The position numbers and the translations under genes are program-made. Source: Hemicentrotus pulcherrimus (Eukaryota > Echinodermata > Echinoidea > Camarodonta > Strongylocentrotidae). Taken from it: 18,157 bases of DNA. The DNA is taken from NCBI GenBank assembly GCA_003118195.1, contig BEXV01000335.1, positions 28,398-46,554 on the forward strand, in the 5' to 3' direction. The notes beneath the pieces are model-generated. The model worked only from the letters and a program-made list of their open reading frames with translations. It searched no databases and was not told the DNA's origin. This document shows, in pieces, positions 1 to 11,000 of this stretch; the first letter of the stretch is position 1; the number at the start of each line of letters is the position of its first letter.

Positions 1-268
1 GGGGGGGTGGGGGATAATTCCTGGCTTCAAACAAAACAAAAAGTGACCCAATGTGAGCAGACCTCTTTTTCTCTCCTTACTCATACATCTGGTATATTCT
101 TGACATTCAATATCAAAAAAAAATTTTATGCCAGTTATTTCTGAATGGGTATATGCAGTTGTAATTGAGGGAAACTTCATGTACAGATGTGCACAAATGT
201 GAAATGCATGAAATGGAACCAAACAGAGCAACAGGGAAAAAAAGATTGAGTTGCGGCAGAAAACTTAC
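1..268. other. Left-edge intron sequence with G run
   Basis: The window opens with a run of 7 G, TGG and further G, then AT-rich sequence with short A runs (112-123). I see no exon with matching phase here. If the gene continues leftward, this is intron. Confidence 0.5.
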
Positions 269-304
269 GTTGAAGGCAAAAAGGCTTTATCAGGACACTG
301 AGCC
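269..304 (-). CDS. Candidate 36-nt cytoplasmic micro-exon (exon 21)
   Basis: After a 2.2-kb intron there is a 36-nt open segment between a good pyrimidine tract ending ACATTCAG and a GTAAGT donor. Its phase (2 in, 2 out) matches exon 20 and gives M-AQCPDKAFLPST. Without alignment to a relative this rests only on splice signals and phase. If it is wrong, the tail either ends at the TAA in the exon 20 donor or continues outside the window. Confidence 0.55.
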
Positions 305-3300
305 CTGAATGTACAGCGAGCAGAAGAAGTGAAGATATGCAGATAGCAATGAGATACTCAACCAGATACTGTCCCTCCAATATACTTTAACTACCCAAAC
401 TACCCTTTTATCCCAATGGAGTGGTCCAACTTGTCACATAGAGGATTACTGAAAGGATGATACCACTCTATAGGTAGGTGACCAAAACTATGATCATGCT
501 TATCAATATGTATATCGCAAAAATATATACACTTAAAATATGAATGGAAAAACTACATATAGCCATTTGTAAGGGGCAACAATGTGTATATTGCGTATAG
601 TAAAGCCATAATAGGGTGATTTTTTTTTTTTATAGTTTTTATATAATCCTGATATTCTACATCCAGATTCAACAAATCCCATTAATAAAGGTGAAAAGTC
701 CTTTGTGGAAGTAACCCTTCCCTAAAGCAGGATTGGACCAATTTTTAAGATGCAGTACCATGTTAAGACTACCTTTAATTTTGTTTTGTTTAAGTACTGG
801 TACACTTATCATATATCTTGTCGGATCTTAATTGAGTAGTACGGAAGGACTTAAAGAATCGACTCTGAATACCAGACTTAACATACAGAGTTTCTAATGC
901 GGTTGGCCATATAGAATCAAAGACATTTCACTTAACGATCATAAAATGCCCTATCATCACCAGTCATACTATAAAAAATAGAAACATTACAGTTACATTT
1001 ATTGCAATAATTACATGGAAGCAGAAGGGTTAATGGTTACTGATGAAATAAGAAAAGTCGCAGCAAGGTGTCATTAAATAAAGCTCAGTTTAATGATCTG
1101 GATAAAGATATTGAGCAGGGAATAGTCAAAAGAGTGCATAGAAATCTGAAGGGATACATCAATTGTGTAATTTTTGCTCTGTTAGTACCGTATTTGCCGG
1201 TGATAACGCCGCACCCTTGTATAGGCCGCACCCCCGATTTTGACCTTTAAAAAGAAAAAAAAAAAAAAAAAAAATTTTTGGAGGAAGTCAGGATCGAACC
1301 CGGACCCACCAGGCAGATTGGGGATTGAAGCCGGCGCCTTAGACCGCGCGACTATCCTGCACTGATGCCTAGGCTCTGTAGTGATGTATACATTCAACTG
1401 GATTGAAAACGGCGACTTCGCGTGCTGGATGCGTTAAACGGCCCCTTATTTTACTTTTGCAATGCATTGGCACGAACTTTGATCAAGATCTATCGGCAGA
1501 TGTTGTTTTTGGAAGATTATATGCGTCTTCATGTCAACAATGCAAGGTAAAATTGTCGGTAAGATGTGTGGAAATGTCCTGTTCCATAGTGGTATAGTTA
1601 TTGTTCCATTCGTAGTCCCATATGTGCAAATTTGTGCTGGTTTTGGCTTGATTTTTTTTTTTTTACTCTGTTGCCGTATATACGCTGCACCCCGACTTTT
1701 TGATTTTTTCGCTCCCAAAAATACTGCGGCGTTTACACCGGCAAATACGGTAATCAATACACACGATATAAGGAAAAATAAATTCCACAACGCTGTCTTT
1801 AATACATGTACAGGGTGGGTCATAAGATCGTTTCCAAATGCAACAATGTTAATTTTCTTTGAAACAATTACTCTTCTTCTCTAAAACATTAATGCATTAA
1901 TTGAATGCATTCATTTAAACATGTGTTTGATTCAAATACTTTCACATGCCTTTTGTATGCCTTGACTTCTACAGGTTTTTATGACATAAAGTTCCAAGAT
2001 TTCCTAGCCACTCATATATTCACCTTTTGATCAATTTTTAGTAGTAAAATATCACAAGATGTACATTGTTGCAAAATCGATTTGTAATATACAAAGAGGG
2101 TTTATTAACCAAGTCACTTGTATTTCAGGAGATAAAACAGGGAAAATAACTTGGTTGAATATATTCATTTCCTAAATATGGAAGAGTATTCTCTGCCCAA
2201 TGACAAAACATGAGTCTTCTCTGCCCAATGACAAAACGTGTAATTAATCCAAAAGAACTTAAAAATAAAACTGATCAGGTATGTGAGATAGCAATATTTT
2301 ATGATATATTCTTATTTCTAATAAAAAATAAACATATAACTCAAACCATTAAAATCCTTTAAAAATGAGTAATGATAAATTGCAGCTGCACAATCATTCA
2401 ATCTACCATCATTATCATATTTTTTAAAAATATCGTTAAAAAATGTCATTAAAAGAGATGATGAATCAACTTACATTTCCAAGTCTTCACCATTTCCATA
2501 AGGGTTGAAAGTGTTATACATTGATGGAAGGTACATTCGTCCGGCTTTCTCTTTCTCTATTTCTCGTCTGGAAATGAAAAGATAAGAAAAGGTGTTACGT
2601 TTAAAAAGACGGAAAAAAAAAAGAAATACTATGTAAAGATCATCATGATCATCATCATCATCATCACCATCATCATTTGCACTATCACCATCACCATCAC
2701 CATCATCATAATCATCATCATCATCATCATCAATACAATCATCATCACCACCATAATCATCATGAACAACATCATAATCATAAATAACATCACCATCACC
2801 AACAACATCATCATAAAGAACAACATTATAATCATCAGTAACATTACCATCATCATCATCATCATCATTGTCCTCCTCATCCTCCTCCTCCTCATCATCA
2901 TTATCCACTTACTTCTTCCAAGATATGATGACCACGCCGATGGCTATGACCACACAGATGAAGAGCACACAAGCCAGGCATATGAGAGCGATGGCTTCCA
3001 CCGTAGGTCCATTACCGTCTGGGGACACTCCTGGGCCCGTCGTTGCTTGGGTCGGCCTCCTGATGTCCGTAATTGTCTTATTCCCCACGATGGATGAATA
3101 GCGCTCGTTGAGTGTGGTGTTTTGAGAAAGTAGGATCCTAGAGGGGATCAAAACGTTAATTTGTAGCATTTTTCGAATGATCGTAAATTAGATTTAACAT
3201 GTAGAAATGAAGTATAAAAGAAGTCCAAGTTAACAAATAATCTGTAGATATTTCTATATTAGGAGACATGTAACACAAGTCCCTAAAATTATGAAAAGCT

Positions 3301-6300
3301 GATCTCTTATCCTATTTAAAATAAAATGCATAACTGATTAATAAGATATTTGTTATTGTACAATGACACTAATATTTACTACACAGAAAACAAGTTTAAA
3401 AAAAATTTTGTTAAACATTTGATGTATTGTGGAAGGTTTGACTGATATTTCACTAGGTAAATGTGCACATGAAATTTTTACTGACAAAATTGTATTATCA
3501 GCATTACCAGGAAACATAGCCAGCAGTTGTCAACTAGCATGTTTAGCAAGGCTGAAGGGAGTCCTTACCACACACCACAGACAACAGCAAATTTTAAATT
3601 AAAATCTAATTGTCACTGTGCAAAAACACACAAGTTCTCATCCACTGTAACTATATTCTATACCAAAATGAAATTGTCTTTAAAACTTAGCAAACACAGA
3701 TAAAGTCTGTTTTTGGCATCAGAAAGCAAGAATATTTGCACAAGTTCTGCAAATTAAAAGAACCAGAGCAACCTGCCAGCAAGTACAGTCAAACCTGTCC
3801 ATAGCGACTGCTTCCCAAGGGAAATACAAAAGTGGTCTTTGTAAACAGGTTCCTTTAGTACATGTTTCAATAAGAAACCATTTTCAAGGGAAACAAAAAA
3901 TGTGGTCTTTGTAGACAGGTGGTCACTAAAGCAGGTTTGACTGTATATTGTTTGGATTTCAGTCATCAAGGGGTACTTACTCCACCATGTCATTTCCTGG
4001 TATTGGGTCTCCGTTGGTGTCGAGGGCGTAGAAGAGGACGTCCGATCCTGTCGGGTCCAGACCGTTTCCGACCTCTCTCTGGCTCACATCCTCGATGTAC
4101 ACGTCGGCGGTGAGGAACTCTGAAAGGGCTTCAGAGAGGGCGACCTGGTTTTCTCTCATGAGGTCAGGGTCGATGTCACCAGCTAGGATGGCACGATGGG
4201 AGTTGTCGATCAGAGATATCTGAAGATCAAGTAGATGGTAATTACCTGGTAGGAAGAATTCCTTCAGTCTTTCTTCTGTTGATGCGACTGAAGCCAGGGA
4301 CTATGATATATGATTCTGTAGTGTCTTGAGCATAAATTGGCATTGGGATACATGTACATATATGAATATTGACTGTTGAATCTACTGATTCCAAACATTT
4401 AATAGAGGAATAACTCAGTTCCTATAGCTAAAAGATTCACCGTTTAGACCTCACAAAATATTGAAGCATTTCACAAATACAAAATTCTGTCATTGGATTC
4501 TTTGCTCGCATACAAAGTGTGTTCCTTCTCTAGACCTACTCCTTGCAATAGTGTGGTTGTTTGTTTATCACGTTAATTAATACAAGCACATCTTTAATCA
4601 AATCATAAAAATTGTCATATTAAAAAACAATTAGGTGTATGTTTTTAAACTACTGGTAAAGGTTTAGGTTCAACTGAATGATAATTACAACAATATTAAT
4701 TTTCAATTCTTCTTGTGCTTTATATTTTAATTTGGATAACATAAACATAATACAGAAATATACAACACTACTGCAAAAAAGATATGTCTAAAGGGTTTTC
4801 TTGAAAGTATAAAGAAATTATATATATTCCTAATTGTCAAAGGTAGAGAATTCCACAGAGTAGTTGCTGGTGCCATGAATGACGAATATTCAGAAAATGA
4901 AGGACAAATTTTCTAGGACACCTCGAGCATATAGTCTCTTCCATAGTGAAGTTATTGCTTTGATCATAAACTTAATAAAGGAAAATATAACACTACTGCA
5001 AGAAAAGATAGGTCTTAAGGGCTTTCTTTATAAGTATGACGAGAATATATAATCCTAGTAGAATTCCGCAGAGCAGGAGCTGATGCCATGAAGGATAAAT
5101 ATCTAGACTACCTTGACCATGGTCTCCGCTATGGTGAAGTTATTGTTTGGATCTTCCGCCAGGACGATATATTCAAACTGACTGCCGGCTTCCTCGCCCT
5201 CTAGACTCTGAGACGTACTTATGACCCCTGTAGCTCGGTCCACCCTGAACAAAGGTTCTCCTTGCACCACAGCCACAATGGAGTAGGTGGATATGCCGTT
5301 TTCTCCTTCATCATCGTCAAAGGCCTGGAGGAAGATATTACAACATGTCGAGAGAGATAACTGTAACTCCCCCAAATCATACATTGTAGGTCAATCTATT
5401 GCACTCTCTCACATAGATATTCAGTTTAGTTGGCAAACATGATCGCTATTAAGCTTTATCTAAAATGTGTTATTTGAAATCAAATCTCTTATTTCAGTTA
5501 CTATTGAATGTCTAATTTTGAAGATTTAATAATAGCCTAGATATGTCAAAATGTTGTCATGAAGAGATAACGCAGAGCTATGATGCAGGTCTCTGCCTCT
5601 ACAAGGTACGATACCAGGGACCCGTTTCACACAGCCCTTTTTCAATGACAAATTACAAAAATCATTGACAAATCTGCTGATGGCCAATCAGAAGCAAGGA
5701 TTTCAGTAGCTTAGAACAAAAACTGTCATTTGTCACTGATGACAAGTTTTGTGAAACGGGGCCTAGGTGTGGTGAAATTTAATCTGGCTTCGACATTTAC
5801 TACACATAAACTGGGACATGCCAAATTCCTCCTGATGTGCTTGTATTTTGCACTGGTTTCAAATAACAAATAACCATGTCCATAACTGAGCATCTATTTC
5901 AGCAAACAATATCATCCAGTACCATAGAATATTTGAAAATGCCTTCTTTATATTGATATATTTACCTCAACTGCAATGACCTGTGTCCCGACCCTGGCTA
6001 CCGTAGAGACCCCAGCGTAATAGTTCTCCTTGAGAAAGTATGGACCGTTGTCATTGACATCTGCAACATTCACGTAGATGTAGACGACGTTTGGGTCGGT
6101 AGGCCTAGCTACTTCTGAGAAGAGATCTAGGAGGTGAAAAATTGAAGATGTCAAGATGAAGAAAAAAAATTGGTAATCCGTTTGATCAAAATCAATATTG
6201 TCTTTCACTCTTATTACGTTACTCTGCTTCTTTAGAAAAAAGAAGAAAAAAAATCAATTTATCTGTGAGAGTAAAAAATAAAAGAGGAGCTATAATAAAT

Positions 6301-8005
6301 ATGTGAAAATAGTAATATATCATTCAACTTTGCATTGCCAATTTAATGATTTTATTGCTAAAGTTAAAAATATTAAATTGACAGCATTACACTGTTTGTA
6401 AAACACAAAAATTAATCAATTTTTTGTAATTTACTCTTCCGGCTCATTTAAACTAGTCTGAAAGGCAAACAAAGAAATGTATTCAAATACGAAACTTTGT
6501 ACAAAAACAGGGTACTTTGTTCTTGTAGCTGCAATTAATTTACCTGCTTGGCGCCTCTTTCTCCTACCAGTCTGCTCCGGTACATTGTTTTCATCCGGGG
6601 TAGCGCCTTGTATGTTGGCCTGGACCGAGATAGAGTAGTTGTTCACTTGTTCACGGTCGAGAGTCATATCCGTGTAGATCGTGGCTACGTTGTTGGTTGT
6701 ATTCAGTGTAAAGGCACCTGTAGGAACAGTTTCAAGATATAAATAGGGGGCAATATTTGCATGTCCATGCTGGTAAAAGTAATTGCATCAGTACATCTGT
6801 CAATCTATGACAGAAGAAGAGAATTATAAGGTTCTGGAAACGCTGGAATATTCGCGGTACATTAATCTTCAAAGATTTCGCGCTAAGATCGGAAAGCGCG
6901 AATTTTTAGCTCGTGAAAATATAAGCAAGAAACTACTTCTTATGCATGTTTTGAACAGGTAGAAGTGTGTGCAACAATGATTTAAAAACCAGCGAATATG
7001 TTTTTGGGTCGCTTGAAATCACGCGAAAATAACAGCGTTTGAAGTCCGGTACATTTGTACAGCACATCCAAGAAAAAAAATTAAAAAACATTTGGTTGTT
7101 GTTAACAAACTATGAGCTGTATAGATTTAATTCTTTGCTTTTCATAAAGTAGAAGTAATAGGCTTCCAAATGAAACTTTAGTTACAATTATACCCATACC
7201 CACCCCTCTTCACTTAGAAAATTGTTTTGAAAATGGCATGTCAAATCCATTTATGCCCTTTCAGCAGAAGTGGCAGGTTAGACAGGTCTAAAGAACTAGA
7301 TCAGATCAAGACTTCTTGACAACTTACTTGGGTCACTTGAATTGACTATGGTGTATAAAATAACATCTCCTATATTGGCCTGGGCTTCGATGACAGCCAC
7401 TACAACGCCTGGTTCCTCTTCCTCCATCACATCATCCACACTATACATGGAATGAAAATATAACAAAACACCTGGTTACAAGTCTATATGACAGATTTCA
7501 CATGATTTTTTTTTTGTGACAGACCTTCTCATAGCATCTTAAATGAAGAGAAAAAAAGGGAAAATAATTCTCAATAACATGTACCTGAAAATGTATATTT
7601 AGTATTCAATAGTATAACTCTTAATATGTATCTCTCTTCTCATTTAATTCCTTCTATTTCCGACCTTTAATGGCTGCTGTATTTTTCTCACTCTTTTGCA
7701 TAATTGTTACATATCTCTCACTGGCAATCGATCATCCCCTTTCATCTTCTTTTTCGTATACATATTTCTTTAAAATTGCAATTATATACTGCATTCTTTA
7801 ATGTTCATTCCGCCGGTCTCTCTCTCTCTTCTTCATTTCATCCTCCCTCTTTGTCATCCCTTTCCACATTCTATTAATTTCATAACATTACTTCTTATTT
7901 CTGCTTTCTACTCCCCCCCCCCCTCCCCCTCTATCTTTCTCTCTATTTCCTTTCTTTTTTCCCTCTCTCTCTCTCTCTCTCTCTATTTCTTTTCCCTTTC
8001 TTTGT

Positions 8006-8038
<33 letters not shown>

Positions 8039-11000
8039 TTCCTTCTCCCCTCTCTCTCTCTCTTACTCTCCCCTTTTTCACTCTCTTTATCTTTGTTTCT
8101 CCCTCTCTCTCTCTTTCTCTCTCTCTCTTTCTCTATCTACCCTCACTCTCGTCCTTTTTCCCTTTCTTTTTCTTTTCTATGCATCTACCTAATTTGATCT
8201 ACCCAGAAACAAAATCGAGATTTTCTTGCTCCTACTTACATGATGACGTTCTCAGGAAAGATGGGTTTCTCCACTCTGAGCAAGATTGAGAGAGGAACCG
8301 TTGCTATGTTAGCCGGATCTCCGCCATCGCTGACTACTATCGTCAGCTGAAAGACAAATCATTTGGATAATGGATTCAAATTGAAGAGTACGCATCAATA
8401 TAACACTGCTTATGCACACTGGTTTTATCAGACTAACTTTGCACGCAGGATAAAGTCACTTGCTATTGATCTTTTCACTGAGTTTGTGATAATTAAAACA
8501 TGTCATATCATCAAGCTTTAATGAGAAAGGTATTATAGTCATGGTGTCTTGGGCTTAAAAGTGAACGCATATGTACACTATACACATAAACTGACTTAAT
8601 CTTACATGTCATCATTAAAAAACATTGCCGAGATCCGACATTCAAAACTGATTGTCCGTATTTTAAGCAAGATTTCTGATAATTTTTGATAAGCTATAGT
8701 AACAGAATAAAAGTACATAAATACATTCCCTTGTTTATCTAAAAGAGATGTCATTCTTCCATCACATTGCGAATAAATCAAAAGGAAGTACCAAAATGTT
8801 CCTGGTTTAAATTTATACATGTAATCTGCATTCAAAAATATGTTTTACAATGTACCTGTTCTTACAATGTACATAATATTCTCACAATCTTTGGAAATAA
8901 ATTACATGGAAATTTTTCTGCATTTCAAGTAAATAGACATCCTTTTCTACTTACATTATGCCACATGGTGGTATTACTGATGTCACCTATGACATAAACA
9001 TTGCCTTTAGTTGGGTCTGTAAACTCAAACAGATCTGACGGCGGTACAAATCGAAAGGTCAACTCAGAATTCGGCGTGCCCTGCAGAATGATGAAAATAT
9101 TGAAGGTTAATATGACAATCATGATTCCTTATCACTGCATATGTCTCTCCTGTAGGTAATATTATGTCGCAAATTGGCAGTTTATCATGATAATTTGGGA
9201 TACCTCTTTTCAATGAGGGTCTATATGATATAATTTAGGTGATCTCAATGATCGCGGTACAGAAGTTTGATTGGATATATCATATAATCATTAAACTAGA
9301 ACTCCAAATCTTCTTATGCTTCAAAGTAATCAATCAAATGGAGATGTTTCGAGACAAGCTAATCATCATAAAGCAGAAATCCTTCACTTCTATTCACATT
9401 TGTCATGCTTCAGCATTCCAGATCCAATAGCTACGGTAAGATTGATGTACATTTTGAAGAAAGAAAAACTACAATGATGATTTCTGGTGGGAACAATATA
9501 TTTTAAGAAGGACCTATAGATACCAGGACGTTACAACCCTCAGAAATTGTGCAGGGTATCTGCTCACACGTATTTCATAATTTAAAATATTTGAAGTCTT
9601 AAAGCCCAACCACACTAGTTTGGCCAGGAGGGATTAGACCTCCCTGCATAGTCACTGACAGGTAGTTATCTCATCAAATCACCTCCATTAACATAAGAAA
9701 AAGGGGACCATTGTGGACCAACGGTCACCAATTAAGCATTGTTTGCTATGCAGAGGGAGCAAGTAGTTATAAGTAGTACAGTAGGGCTTTAAAGAAGGCT
9801 TACCGCAGGGTCTCCGTCTGTGACAGTGATATTGGCAAGAACTATATCTCCTATCTGGTACTCTCGTAGAGCGATGACATCATACTGAGTTTTTTCAAAG
9901 CGCGGAACGTTGTCGTTCACATCCTGTAAACAAAGGTCAAAAGTCTTTTGAGTTGAAATGTTGTATCAGTAGGGATAATTTTATAAAATTACATAAACAT
10001 TACATTACATGATATATATAAAATGAATAAACATATAATCAAAATTTTTTTACTCACTGTAACTAAAATTGTAACGTTGGCCACATCGGTTAAATTTTCA
10101 CCATTGAGGTCTACGTCCGTGACGGTCACCTCAAAATAGAATGACCTTGCGCCAATAATCTCATAGTCCAGCGGGATGAGAAGAGAGAGATTACCGGTCA
10201 GAGGATCTATACTGAAGATGTTGGTTTCCCCAGCAGTGATGGCATACCGGAGAGGTGCATTAGCATCCCTGTCCAGTGCCTGATTTATGGAATGAAAAGC
10301 ATTGTTTGAAAGAATTAAAGCCGTTGCTTACGATATGTCTTTGTCCTTTATGATTGTAATGAATATCAAGCCCAATCTTTGTTTAATGATGAATATCACG
10401 TTAACAGCTACATGTAAGTGCCAAATGTATATATATTATTGTTTCAAAAACATTTTGTTTGTTGTTGTATCAGTGCTCTGATCAGTAAACTGTAAAAACA
10501 CTTACTAAGAAACAATTATTATTATTACTATCATTATAATTATCATTACTATTGTTATTATTAATAGACTGTACATATACTTTTGTAAAAGCGTGGTGTT
10601 CTAGTCAATTGAGTCACTGGACTATGGACCGCGTGGACTAGGGTTGAAAATTTCCCGCCAAAGCACAAATGACCTTTGACAAGACATTAGTCTATGTTTG
10701 CCACGCTCCACCCGGGTGAAGTAAATGGGGCACCAGGAAGGGAGAAATACCTTGAATGCTTGCATGCCTTATCACGAAAGCTTGGTGGAACATGGGGTGG
10801 TATATTATTACTTTAACTATACAATCCCCCACATACACATATGTAACATACACAATCCACGTATTAGGCCTATATTCAATATATGCCCAAATACTCCTAG
10901 TATGATCTTTGGCCTGGTCAAGTGATTTAAGGCGCTTGACTGGAGATGCGAAGGTCGAGGGTTCGAATCCCAAAACGGCACTAATATCCTTTGGCAAGAT

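Larger units (their letters stand above)
1186..1752. mobile_element. Inverted-repeat element (TACCGTATTTGCCGGTG ends)
   Basis: TACCGTATTTGCCGGTG at 1186-1202 reappears inverted at 1736-1752. The similarity extends to AACGCCGCA on both arms (near-perfect over about 28 bases). TA at each outer edge fits a TA target duplication of the mariner type. CCGCACCCC(C)GA blocks follow inside both arms. There is no transposase frame, so it looks like a non-autonomous (MITE-like) element of about 565 bp in the last intron, with a nested tRNA-like sequence. Confidence 0.65.

Noticed and set aside
1283..1362. Functional tRNA-Leu gene
   Set aside because: A and B boxes are present, but the T stem and anticodon arm do not pair properly.
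1531..1884. 117- and 125-residue frames in the first left intron
   Set aside because: They overlap the inverted-repeat element on opposite strands, show no domain, and have no splice-phase link to the cadherin.
2471..2908. Asp-, Met- and Ile-rich open frames over the ATC array
   Set aside because: They are translations of a triplet microsatellite, which stays open in all frames; only the exon 20 part at 2475-2567 is coding.
7801..8289. 162-residue Ser/Leu-rich plus-strand frame
   Set aside because: It is a translation of the CT microsatellite, running antisense into exon 13.
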